This document shows, one piece after another, positions 51,020 to 63,221 of a stretch of 64,000 nucleotides of DNA (positions are counted from its first letter, which is position 1; the number at the start of each line of letters is the position of its first letter). The stretch covers positions 1,370,706 through 1,434,705 of the forward strand of contig JAANYP010000257.1 in the NCBI GenBank assembly GCA_020465985.1. The letters run 5' to 3'. The notes below the pieces were generated by a model, which ran no database searches, was not told where the DNA came from, and was given only the letters and a program-made list of their open reading frames with translations. The position numbers were made by a program, and so were the translations under genes. Source of the stretch: Centrapalus pauciflorus. Taxonomy: Eukaryota > Streptophyta > Magnoliopsida > Asterales > Asteraceae.

Positions 51020-53465
51020 AATTGGGAGGGTAGTGTAACGGTAAAACTTGATTTTCAAGGATGAAAATATATGGAGTTCCCAAATTCGATCATCAGGACA
51101 AATAAAAATACCACAAATAAAAATATTAGTACTATTCTAAAAAAAACATTTATTGATCTTTTCTCGACTTAGAAGTTTAATTTCATATTATTTCTCAGCA
51201 AAAATAGAAGTTGATAATATTTTCCCGGTTTAAAAAACTTCACAATATCTATATTGTTAAAGTTTGTATTTTATGTTAATTTTTACAAACTCATACCCAA
51301 TCTCTTTATGTTGGTTACTTTAAATAAAAAAATCAAAAAATTAAATACTTTATATGTATTTAACTTTTATTAAAATGATCTATCTTGTTTCATCAATTTA
51401 ATTTCACACACACACACCCAAAGCATACATTCGAAAACCTTTTAATAGCATTGATTATGATTCATAAGCTTTTTATTTAAATTTACTTTTTTCAAAGGGA
51501 TTTGGGGCCTGAACGCGTGTGTTAACTGTTAAGTACCCATTGGCTAAAAACGGGCCGAGGAGGGACATATCCGGCCCTATACCAATTAAAGTTTAAAGAA
51601 AAAAATTAAGGCAAAGTGGTAAACTACGATTAAAGATAACCTACTTTCATTAAATATGTATTCGAGACACTGAAATTTATAAAAAGATTACGAAAGATTT
51701 TAGAAAATTTTATTTAGGTAACATAACCATTTACGCATGAGTTATATCATGTAAGTTTAATTTTGTAAATAAGATTATGACGTTTTATTTATTTATTTAT
51801 TTTTTAAAGATAAAACATATTCTAATTCATTGTAATAACAATTATGTAACCAAATTCTATTTTACATATTTATATGATTAATATTAAAAAAGACAATCCA
51901 TCTTCATATTTACTCAACTGGTTAATTTAATCCTATTATTATTACATGAACACGTATCCTCCGGTCTAACATTTATGATCATCAGTCATTCAGCTCTTTC
52001 GAACGAGTGGCGAAATTATGAGTAACATCTGCTGAACTAAAAGCCAGACTGTTTGAACCGTGCTGAGCTTCGAGTCATAGCCTTCATCTTGGAGTCTATG
52101 CTTAAAATTTGTAAAAACCATGTATTCACATGGTAACTATAACAGAATGCAATATTGGAATCAATATCTGACAAAAGAGAACCAAGAATCAAATCTTGAT
52201 TTCAGTGAATGGGATGAGAGCTTTATTGATCCAGAGGATAGGGTCCATCCACATTCCACAACCAACATGTACCAATTTCGGAAAATAAAATTAAAAATTA
52301 AAAAAGAAACCACCACGTGTACATCAAGTATTCAGGACGTGTGTGAGAGGCTCGACCGCATAGGGCCCCTCAATTTCGTAGGGCACCATAGTCATAATAA
52401 AGATCTTAATTTAGATCAATAGAATTTTTCTGTGTATGACATGTATACGTTATTCATTCGTGCGTTAAAATGGAATTCATGTCAAATTCAATTAGATTCA
52501 TATTATTGTTTTAATTCTCATTAATCATTTTTTTGTTATTCACGACCTCCACTTTACCTATTAAAATTGGGTCTCAAGATGACCAATTTACTATTTAAAA
52601 TATTCAAGGGACGATGTTGTAATCACAAGCACAAGGCCTTCAAAATTCATAAGACAGCCTGCAAGTGTTAAAACTTGTACATTACTTGGGACCCACAAGG
52701 GTCCTTAAGTTCTGCAATGAAGATAGAGAAGAAGAAAAGTTGACTCCATCTTTTTGACAATGGGCAAGAAATTTAAAAAAGAAAAAGAGAAGATTACCAT
52801 TACCCCGCTTCAACATGTTTTAATTAAACTTTCCAGCCTGAATCTACGTGTATACATTTTTCCATTGCAGTCCTCTCATCTGCTTTCTTTCAACTTTTTT
52901 AATTTTCTGTGTGTTCTCCAATCAAGATTTAGGTCTTTGTTTTTGTACCCACTTGAATAAAAAAGCTTAAAAGATATACTATATATGACCATTTGATGCT
53001 GCAATTCCAGTCAACAAGATATGCTTTGCACATAAAGTACATGATTGCATCTTTCAATGGTGGGGTTCTAATGCTTCCTTTTCTAGTTTACGATCTCCGT
53101 TCTGAGGTCGTGTTTTACGGGTTTTTTAAAATGTTAATTAAAGGAAAAAAGACAGGATTAAAAGACAAGGGAATAGTTTATTGAAAATGCATAATCCTAA
53201 AACACCATGTAACTTAGCAAGTTAAGGAAGAGATAACGATAAGGACCTGATGCCAGCGTAGGATGGTTGTTAATCTATTGGTATATCAAAAGTCGTCCAA
53301 AAAGATGGTGGTGTCATAAATAAAAATGATGTTTTGTTTCGGATAACGATTTAAAAAGTTACAACATCTCAATCAAGATATACGGACTACATGGTATTTT
53401 CTTGATTGAAACGTAGAGTGTCTGTCCTTTTTCATGCGAGAAACTAGATCTTTTTAATGTAGATA
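51020..53465. other. AT-rich intergenic region
   Basis: A tRNA-like stretch (agtgtaacggtaaaac ... cccaaattcgatcatc) near 51028-51095 may be another SINE head. The ORF at 52120-52422 has no domain, no conservation cue and no splice partner. No gene is supported. Confidence 0.5.
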
Positions 53466-56400
53466 CTATCTATTGACCGAACCTGGAGGTGTATTGGTGA
53501 TTTCTTCATTGGTACATGCTTCTTCTGGCAACTGAAAGCTAAAGCAGTACATCACCTGCAAGATAGATTAAGGGTAGTAATAAGTAAAGTAAAACACCGT
53601 TAAACATGATAGAAGCCTTGTAGCAGGACAGCTAGTCATTCTTCGGAATAAATTCACCTCTCCCTTTTTAACCTCGTAAAAAAATTTAGTTTTTACAAAT
53701 CCTCGAGAAAGGTGCATACTTCTTACAAGATTTTATGTTGGGTTTTACCTTGTTTGGAGCAACATCTCTAACACGATGAAATAACGGTTTGTTTATCTTA
53801 GCACCCAGGAGAGATTCAGCCTCCTGTGAAAAAGATGGCATCAGCTAAAAACAATGACAACGCTCACATTGAACAACGCCCTAGTTTCTTTTTGTCCCAT
53901 GTTTATTTGTTTTGATTAGTGACTATTAACAAAAGTCAAAAGAACTGACCAATCTATTTGCCAAGGGGTATTTATTTATTCTATTTTTACTTAACTTTTC
54001 CTTTTTTTCATGGGTGGGAAGAGGGTTAGAAAGCTTACTGAAATCACTGATTCTTGTGTCTCATTTGATCGAATGAAGCAGTAGCAATGAATCCATGGTA
54101 GAGGCCCTTTCCAATATTTCCTCTGTACATGGCCTCTAAATACATCTGAGATAAATATAATTGATAATTTTAAGTTTATGTTTATGTTAGATATACATTA
54201 TCCTTCATTTTGATGGAGAAATAAAAATATAATAAATGAGCAAGTGTACAAATGATAGAGGATAGTTATGAACAACATCACATGTACCTAGAAACTGAAG
54301 AGCAGAAGCAGGTAAATTCATTATCACATGATCGATATGCTCCCATGACTTGTCAGTGAACTGTACCGAAGTTTTCATTCTTTTATTCTTGCTACCTTTT
54401 GTCTTGACAGCTATGCAAGCATCAGCGGACCTTAAAATCCCATCTTCTGTCGCAAGGATTAAGCATAAATTTAGTTGATGAACATCTAACAATAAAAAAC
54501 AGTTGCAATTTATTGCAAGTCACTGCACATCCAATTGATGATATATACAATACTTTCTTTTTGGGATGTCCAATGAATATTAAAATAGAGGTTTCTTTTG
54601 GCAAATGTCAAAGTAAAAATTACCCATTAGTCATTTACTCATTTTTATCATTACTACTTTTGCTGCTATTGGTTTTGGTAAATAAATGATCTCTTATTTT
54701 GTCACTATAAGAAGGGCATTAAATTTAAGACAGTCCACCATTGGTCACACACTTTCATAATACCATCAAGTCAAACATTGCAATTTTCATGGGGCAGAGG
54801 AATTATTGGGTTAAGATGGCAATATATTAACAAATTTATAAATACGTCATCAAAACAACTAATGGCAATATACTCATCTGAAGTTTACTGAACACGTCAT
54901 AGTCCATACCTTCCATACAGATTTCAGCAGCAGCCATGTTTGGTTCTTTGTTCATAGATAAAATATTATCACCCTCTTGACTACATAATTTGTTTCCTGC
55001 AATTTCTACATAATAACTCATTTTAGTTTAAAATCAAATGAAAAAGAGGTATTACAACCATTTTTTTTTGCCATCTAACTCTTGGGTTCAAACAAACCAG
55101 ACCCAAATTTTATTTATTCGATATCGTGACATACGTTTCTGGTTTATAACTTTAGCTGAATGATTGCAGCCTTAATTCAAAAGTAGTACACAAAATGAAC
55201 TTTTTAAAACTACCAATAAATTTCCTTTTGTTTTATTAACTTCTAAAATATACCAGACAGTCTATTTAATACCAACAAAAAGAGTACAATTGTCAATATG
55301 GTCCTTATTGCCTTATAAGCAAATGAAGGTATATTAAATTAAGCAAGCATACCGCAATTCTTACCTTTGGAGTTTGCGTTTGTATTTTCTGGAATATCAC
55401 ATTTCACGGATGAAACCAAAGCTGAAGTGTCATGTTTTGACTCACTATTTGGCACCGTCATCAATTGAGACATGAAAACTCTTGCATCCAAATTATAAGC
55501 ATGAACATTGTTGTTCACCTTGTTAATATCCGCATTAACTTTCAGATAACGAACACTATCTGGGTTTAGATCATTCGCATACACTAAGCATCCTTTTTGG
55601 GCAGCTGGAATAGCAAAAGGACCGATCCCTGCAAACATGTCACATATGATATCTCCTTGACGGAATTTGTTGACCAGTCTTATGTGTTCATGTTCCAGTC
55701 TTGAATTCCAGTATACCAATCCATAATCAAGCTTGAAGGTTGCACCATATTGCTTCACCTCGGTAGCCATGTCGGGTTTCCCTGCCAATACTTCAAATTT
55801 AGGTACGCGAAACTCATTTGCAATGGAACCAACTTTATTGACAACTGTCTGGATTCTGGGGTAGTTTTTCTGATAAGTAAAAAAAATGAAAATGATTAGA
55901 AAAAACAAAAAAACTATTGAACTGAACTCCTTAATTCAATTGTTCATGATCTTTATATGAATCATGCATGCTCATACATCAAATGAACCAAAAGAAAAGT
56001 GTGCTCAACTGGAAATTTGACATACATCATATATGACTTTTGCAATGACATTCTTGTACGGAAGGAGTTCATCAGGAATGTTCAGATGAGCAACGTGACC
56101 TGAAAAATATAAGGAGGTCAATTCATACATCAAAGAAACCTTCTGTAGGTTCCCACACAAATAAGACTTATACACTGCAACTCCAAATAATAGGTTAAAA
56201 GATCAAACCATCATGAGAAGAGAGTAAATACAGAGGAAAAAAATTCCATTTGTCGAAATCCCTTTTAAAGCATTCTTGACTTACAATAAAAACAACGGTA
56301 ATAAAAAATCCAGATAGAATTAACATGTACATAATACTTAACTATTGTTTCAAATGATGAAGGAACCTCAAGTCCAGTTGGTAGAACCTGTTTCAGCACA

Positions 56401-59400
56401 TAGTCTGTAATAGAATAAGAAATCACTTAATAGGTATCCAGTTAAAATAGATCTTATGTTTAGAAAATAGAAAACCAAATAAAGAGAACTTTCATTTAAA
56501 GTTAACCGAAAAAGAGAGAACATATTGTCTACTTGTCATCTTCCATACACCTTGAAGCTAGAAATTGACAGTATGACTGTATGAGTTCCAGTTCAGTTAA
56601 CAACCATGCGCAATAAATTTATCTACTTGGATTGTGTGTCGTTTGAAGAATCCTTGGAAACATTCAAACATCCTCGTCTCACAAAACTTCAAGTCCTAGG
56701 CATGTTGCTTCCTAATGCCTAAAGATTGTATGGCGCTAGGAGAGACAATTCAGTCTGGAGTTCTGGACCCAAAAAACCATATAACTGAACCAAGACCAAA
56801 CTGGAGCAAAACCATGTAATTGAATCAAGACCAAACTGGAGCAGTCCGAACTGCTTCTTCGGATCCGTTCTTGGTTCTAGATCTTATAAAGATCTGGTTC
56901 TCAGTTCTATACTTTTTTAGAAGTCGATTCTCGTTCTAGTCTGATGTGCCTCGGAAGTGGAACCAGAAGCAAACCATTTCTTTTATCAATTTATTTATTA
57001 TAATTTTTTCAAACTTGAAACATTACATCATTTTATATTTATAATTTTCAAATTAAAAAAGAATCAAATTTGTATTTGGTTCACGGTTTGGTTAGGGACT
57101 GAAAAGGTTCTAAACCAGAACCAAACAGGCTCATGTTAAGCCCAGTCCGATTCAGACCGGATGAACAGCCCAGAACGAAAGGGTTTCAAAGAGTAACTTC
57201 TAGTATTAGTTTGACCAAAAAGTTCATCACAATTTTAATGAGATCACAGTATCACACCTTATAGTCACTAAGTACTAGGCTTTCGGGGAAAGAGTAACCT
57301 GAAATCTACTATGATATATCATATATGTTATAACAATATCTAACCAACTAACATGCAAAAAAGTAAAAAGAAAAAAAAGAAAAAAGCAAAAAAAAAAAAG
57401 AACAGTTTTGCATGAAGATATCAAATTCACCTGCACCCCAGTATGAATATCCAAGTGTCAATGAATATGGAACAGTTTCAATTGCACATAGTTCCTTCAA
57501 TTCTTTGAGCTTCTGGGTTGGAATATCTGAAAGATCTGTTACAGAAAGACACAATTGTATTATCATTGTCAAAACAACAAGTAAGAAGGCCATCAAACTT
57601 CTAAGAATAGTAAACTATGAAAAGATAATCGCACTCAAACAGCATATTAACCTCTACAGATAATAACTGAATTAATATAGGAGCATCAGTCTATATTTAA
57701 GCTTTTAAGATAATCAAAAGCAGGAATCAAATGCAATCCTGATTTAAGATTTCTAAACAATGAAGACAAGGAGGTTCGATGAGGAATGATAACTTACCGG
57801 GATTTTGAACTCGTTCAGATAATAGCACATAACGAGTTTTTTCACTAGTTGGGTCTTCAGTGATGGGTTTGATACGCGGTCTGTCGAGCATATGTCTACA
57901 AGATTGAAAAAGAATCAATGATCCAACAAGAAAATCTGTGGAATACCGACATTCAAGATCAATGTTCAACAGTTTATGAGAATTTAGAATGCATCCCATA
58001 TAAGTATCCCGCAACACTAAAGGCATTTACAAATTACAAAAGGGCTAATGACTGACTTTATACATTTTTATCATTAATAGCAACATCTTTTATAATTTAT
58101 CAATAATAACAATTACTTTACATTTTTTCATGAATAATAGCAATGTATGACCTGAAAACTTGTTATAGCAGGTCACCCGCATCCAAACACCTTGTATTTG
58201 TAACCAAACACCCCTGTTTTTGTAACCAAGCTCCCGTAACATTCATCCGGTGAAAATACCCAATGACTCTATTGTCTTCAACTCAAAATATAATTGCAAG
58301 GAAGTTTTGACATTGAATTAAATCGCACACCCACTAGATCGAAGGGAAATTGAATCCAAAATTTTTGTAAACCATATCATAAGGAAAAATCAAAACAGCC
58401 TAATCAAACAATATCAACTCCAACTCTATATTTTGCCAATTGAAATCCAACTAAGGAGGAACTAAACAAGTACACATGTGAAGCTGCAATAGAAGTAAGG
58501 AGCAGAAAGTCGAAATCCTCAAAATCCAAATGAGAAGCAACAACAATGTCGAGGAGCACCAAATCAAAATTCTTGAAATCCAAATGAGGAGTAGCAACAG
58601 GGGTGAGGTATAGTGGAGGAACCAAATCGATTCCATAGGAACTTAGACAAGAAACTCAAAACTCCCTTGCAATTCTATTTTGAGTTGAAGACATAAAGTC
58701 ATTGAGTATATTCACTGGATGAATGTTACTGGAGCTTGATTACAGAAACAGGGGTATTTGGTTACAAATACAAGGTGTTTGGATGCGGGTGACCTGCGAT
58801 AAACAAGTTTCTAGGTCATACATTGCTACTATTGATGAAAAAAATGTAAAGTAATCGTTATTATTAATATATTTTAAAAGATGTTACTATTAATAATAAA
58901 AACATATAAAGTCATGCTATTCTCAGTCATTAGCCCAATTACAAAAATCATCACAAAATTCTTTTGAGACATGGGTGGCTAGATAACGGGTCAAAATGGG
59001 TTGGATAGGGTTAGGTTGACTTTCCAACACTTTGTTTGTCCTTTTTTAGTAGTTCATAAATAATCAATATATTAAACACGTTTACTAAAGCTGTTATATC
59101 AGCATACTACAACATAACAATTCGGTTTTTTTTAATAAGCAATTTGGGAGGTTCTAAAGGATTAAGTATGTTTTAGGCTACTTTTAAACCGTTTGAGACT
59201 TTGACATGTTTCCTTTGTAGCTAAACTTTCGTAGTTTTATCAGCCAAATCAATCCATTTCACATGAATGAATTGAAATTACCCCTCATCTAAAAAAAACT
59301 CCTACAGAACTAGAAAACCCTGGTGCAGCTACTCAAATTTATGACCTAATGAAGGGAATAAACCATTCATGGAAATGAGTTTGTTTTCCATTAAGTTTAT

Positions 59401-59578
59401 ATAATTTAGCATTCCAAAACGGGCACATATGTATAAGCAAGATGTATGAGTTAGCATTTAACACATGGATAAAACCATCATACCCATTAAGTACTTTAGT
59501 TGCGACCTTGCAGAACTCTCGAGGGATTCGAAGTGCCCACAACTTCAAATGCACATCAAACTTGCTTTCATCTAACAT
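53466..59578 (-). CDS. TRM5: tRNA (guanine(37)-N1)-methyltransferase, TRM5 type
   Basis: Exons: 59578-59484, 57895-57798, 57535-57431, 56404-56343 (or 56404-56285, see findings), 56099-56026, 55869-55365, 54996-54910, 54446-54288, 54145-54039, 53823-53749, 53555-53466. With the longer exon 4 the model is 504 aa with no stop. TRM5 methylates N1 of G37 next to the anticodon using S-adenosylmethionine, preventing frameshifting. Seen (504 aa numbering): N-terminal SKFDVHLKLWALRIP, LTLGYSYWGA, YGLVYWNSRLEHEH near 213, the SAM-binding loop DMFAGIGPF at 241-249, NDLNPDSV near 263, the catalytic-site NLPA at 405-408, and RDVAPNK near the end. A low-complexity acidic linker (about 315-385) separates the SAM loop from NLPA, as in plant homologues. 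The start is the first ATG in the open exon; an upstream transit-peptide exon cannot be excluded. Confidence 0.93.
56740..57175. mobile_element. Probable hAT-type element in TRM5 intron 3
   Basis: It carries repeated aagaccaaactggagca motifs and ends near ccggatgaacagccc. The segment gtttgtatttggttcacg matches the MITE at 24378-24620. The borders are not sharp. Confidence 0.45.
58042..58936. mobile_element. 895 bp Mutator-like element with long TIRs and 10 bp target duplication
   Basis: The ends gggctaatgactgac and gtcattagccc begin inverted repeats that extend about 270-290 bp on each side (ggtcacccgcatccaaacac versus gtgtttggatgcgggtgacc deep inside). aattacaaaa flanks both ends exactly (58032-58041, 58937-58946). 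Long TIRs with a 9-11 bp duplication are the Mutator signature. The central 300 bp is not repeated and has no supported ORF. It lies in TRM5 intron 1. Confidence 0.85.
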
Positions 59579-60690
59579 TATATAATCCTTCAAAATCCCA
59601 AAATAACCCCTGCTAGAATCACTTATATTAGCATAAATAAACCTATTCAGGTAATACAACAACTCAAAATATTCAGGAGCATGATATATACACACTAGTA
59701 CACTACAAGCTGCAAAGAAACCATGTGATTTATGTTATGTGCAAAGTTAACTTATTATCTAAAAGCCAATAGAAAATGCTTACTTGATCCATTAAATTAG
59801 AAGATTTTGAAATTTTCTGAGGAGGTTTAGGGTTTTTTTCAGCTTCATTGGTGGACATCAACTACATGTAAACCCAGTGGCGAATCCAGGAAACGAATTT
59901 AGTTGGTCGTTTTTTTACAATGCTATAATATAATGTTCATCACCTTGGTTTGTTTTTTTGAGATTTTCAGAGGTCAGACAATTTATTCGAGTCACTTTGA
60001 TTAGAATACTAAAAATAATAATTAAATGCTACAATTTCATTACTTGCTACAAACCTAACCAAGCTACATTACTTGCTACAAACCTAACCAAGCTACATTC
60101 TATAGTTTCATCTTTTCTAATGAGATAATACAAAATTACAAACAGTATATAAAAATCTAACAAGCATAAATTCACAATTAACCTTAAGTTTAAACAAGTA
60201 CACATTTAATGATTTAACAATAACACTAAATTATTAAAAAATCATCAATAAACACTAGTACCTAGATCAATACATAATTTAAATAAGATACTAGATAACA
60301 ATACCTGTCTCAATATAATAATACCACAAAATGAATACTGATTACTATTGTACTGTTAATGAAACAGAAAGCAGAAACAGAAGAGCTTCGTCTTAACTCT
60401 AGAGCGAGAAAGTGAGAGACCGAGAGCAGAGGCGATCAGTCGGATCTGACGTTTTGAGCGACTAAGACGATTAGCCGAGTCCGAGCAGGAGACTAACTGG
60501 CGAGGCCGAGGCGCTGTGTGACCTGTGTTTGTCGTCTGTCGAACTCGAGTAGTGAAGCCGCCGTCCGTTTCTTCTCTCAGTCTCCGTTCTCCCTTCTTGG
60601 TCCTGTGTCGTTGAACAATAGCAGAGAGCACTGCTGCCTGAGAAGCCCAACTGCCAAAGGCCCAAAGCCCGGGTTTCTGGAATGGGAGGT
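59579..60690 (-). promoter_or_regulatory. TRM5 leader, possible 5' UTR intron, and promoter
   Basis: A GC-rich block at 60360-60690 lies upstream of the coding start. A good donor (gacag|gtattg, after 60305) and a good acceptor (ttctttgcag, before 59709) suggest a 5' UTR intron of about 600 bp. On the minus strand tgggcc and tgggct motifs (60640-60670) match site II-type elements of plant housekeeping promoters. All of this is inference without transcript data. Confidence 0.45.
60042..60099. repeat. Perfect 29 bp tandem duplication
   Basis: Two identical copies of acttgctacaaacctaacc... start at 60042 and 60071, inside the proposed 5' UTR intron. Confidence 0.9.
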
Positions 60691-60783
60691 GATTTATGCA
60701 CACCACTTATTTTAGACACACAACAATTCTATATAAATATATCATTTTACCATTAATATCATTTTTATCAATTATACATTTTA

Positions 60784-61157
60784 GAGGGTGTTTGATTTTG
60801 CGTTATAAACAAGATTATTAACTTGTTACGTTATAATAACGCAAATAATTAGTTTAAAGTGTTTAGATTGCATACGTTAATAAGTGATTATTTGCGTTTA
60901 CCGTTAATCTTACACACACTTTTTCATAAGTTAAAAAATGTAGCTTATTTGCTTAATAAGTGATTATTTGGTCATTTTACAAGTAAAAACGCAAATCCAA
61001 ACACTTTAAAAACTGATTATTTGATAATTATGATAGCAAACAACAGAAGCTAAACCAAACACTACATTTTGTGCAGCACTTTTTGTTACAGCTATTATCT
61101 GATTATTAGTTTCCAAAACGCTACAACACTTTTTCAAACGCAAATCCAAACACCCTC
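60784..61157. mobile_element. 374 bp PIF/Harbinger-type MITE, copy 2, upstream of TRM5
   Basis: Termini gagggtgtttgattttgcg and cgcaaatccaaacaccctc are inverted and flanked by TTA on both sides (60781-60783, 61158-61160). It is nearly collinear with 41414-41785. It sits about 100 bp upstream of the TRM5 promoter block. Confidence 0.88.
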
Positions 61158-61160
61158 TTA

Positions 61161-61794
61161 CTCTCTTATAGTAAGGGTAAAATAGTCTATTTATATAAAA
61201 TTGTTGTATATGAAAAAAAATGTTGTTCATTCAGTGTTTATTTTTAGATGGGTTTTTTTATTTTTTTAATTTTGAATGAGTGATTCATTGGTGGGGGTCC
61301 GTATACTTTTCTTGATTTCTTAACAGCCTTTGTTTATACATACACAAGTAAAATTTATAAAAAGTTGATCAGGATATCAGAGTCAATTTTTCAAATATAA
61401 TTGAGGTCAAAATTTTATCGGTATCGCTTGATGCCTTCAAATTGCATGAATACTCGAATCGTCCATACACGTGGGAGTTAGTTTTACACTTTTACATGTA
61501 TCCATAAATAAAAATCAATGTATACCCATGGACCTAAATTTGGTTGATATTATATGGGCATTATCAAGTGTTCATTGTATTTTTTGTAAATGCTCATTCC
61601 TAATTAAGAAATGTAAAGTAAACTTTATACAAATTTGCCAAATATTATTGCTCATGTAAATATTTACGTCAATAACTTATTTGAATAAAAGTAAAAGAAC
61701 TCATTATCCTGATCCTAGTATTGTTCTTGTGTATGTCCATTTAGGTCATTATGACGTTGTCATTCTAATGTTCAACCTAACGATTTTACAGGGC
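61161..61794. other. AT-rich intergenic spacer
   Basis: No gene or element was identified. Confidence 0.5.
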
Positions 61795-61802
61795 TCTATC
61801 AA

Positions 61803-62831
61803 TAGAACTGGAAATTTGGTACGTGACAGACATGCCACAGACATGACACGAGTTTTTCGTGTTTGGGTAAAATAATTTGTGTTTCATGTTTATTCGTGTC
61901 GAATTTCAAATTCGTGTTTCGTGTCTTATACATGTCAAACATGAATTTACTCATATAAACATGTGTAAGACACGAATAAAAATCGTGTTATACGATGACA
62001 CGTATAAACTAGTTTTTAAGGTTTCAAATTTTTAAGAAACATTTGACTAACAGTCCCCACTTTCAAAAGGTTAGAAAAAATTTAAGGGTTTTAGTCATTT
62101 GTATGTTTCATGTTTTTGCTCACAGCACTCTGCATCCTCCATTCACCTCCACCGCTCCATTCTCTCTCTCTCAGATCTTTCGTGGCCGTCGCTGGTGGGA
62201 CTCATGCTCGTCGGCTATGGGCTACTTCTTGTTTTCTCCCTCTCAAACCTTCATCTCGACTCTCCATCCCAGCCTCTCGAATCTACATCCACAGTCCCAA
62301 TGCAGCCCCTTGACACAACCCTCTCTAGTCACGCTCATTGGCTACATGCTATTTCTCGTCTTCTCCCTCTCGAATCTTGAATTGTAGCTCCCTCAAACCT
62401 GACATTGCGGAGACGCTCATTTGTACTAATGATTGGTTCTTTGGAGAAGCAAGTGGAAATAACGTTGATAATGTGACAAATGAAATTGACGACTTGATAT
62501 CAACAATGAGGTGTCTATTTCGGTCAAAAGTTTGGCTAAAAGTTCGGCCTCGGTTACAGCCATTGATTAGTGCCTTTAAATATTTTTGATGTGTTATTGG
62601 ATACTTGGATTATTATGTTTTAGATTTATAAATTTATGCGTTTGGATTAAATCCATGTATAAAGTTGTGTTTTCGTGTGACACGTTTAAAATTTTGTTTT
62701 ATTCGTGTCGTGTCACACAAATTTTTTACGTGTCGTGTTTGATATCCATACACGTTTTATAATTCATGTCATCTTCTATAAATTCGTGTCTGACAAGTGA
62801 TACAACACGAATACACGTATTGCTAGGTCTA
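61803..62831. mobile_element. 1029 bp hAT-type element with internal coding-like segment
   Basis: The ends tagaactggaaa and ttgctaggtcta are inverted. Flanking octamers tctatcaa (61795-61802) and tctatcac (62832-62839) match at 7 of 8. Subterminal regions are dense in cgtgtc/gacacg motifs. The central 62100-62590 is C-rich with short ORFs and an imperfect internal duplication (ggctatgggctacttc versus ggctacatgctatttc), suggesting captured non-transposon DNA. No transposase domain was recognised. Confidence 0.75.
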
Positions 62832-62839
62832 TCTATCAC

Positions 62840-63186
62840 ACTCCTCGGTTGAGATATAAGCAAATAAAAGTTTGTTATCCGAACCTTTGTGATGTCTCAA
62901 TTGGATGAGGATGCAAAAGAAAACAACAGAAAACATAATTTATCTTTTTGAATTAATTATGATGATATAAGCAGAATAAATAAGTAATAGAGAAGTGTAA
63001 TCACTGCGTGAGTGGTTTATAAATGTATGTCAATATTTTAAGATGTGAGACACGTTAATCAATATTTTTATTTCAATTAAAATACATTATGTCCTATTTT
63101 TAAAAGTTGGTTTGACATGTAGTGAAGTTAACAAATTATTTTGGTGTATCATACCTATTACTAGTTAGAGATTATGTCCTAACAGG
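62840..63186. other. AT-rich intergenic spacer
   Basis: I see nothing gene-like. Confidence 0.5.

Positions 63187-63218
<32 letters not shown>
63187..63218. repeat. Poly(A) tract of 32 bp
   Basis: An uninterrupted A run. No SINE or LINE body was recognised next to it. Confidence 0.95.

Positions 63219-63221
<3 letters not shown>

Noticed and set aside
52120..52422. 100-codon ORF in the 51-53 kb gap
   Set aside because: No recognisable domain, no splice partners and skewed composition. Not supported as a gene.
60356..60719. Arg/Ser-rich ORFs that looked like a TRM5 transit-peptide exon
   Set aside because: Both ORFs open with GTG and lack an ATG. One ends in a stop before any donor. Better read as 5' UTR.
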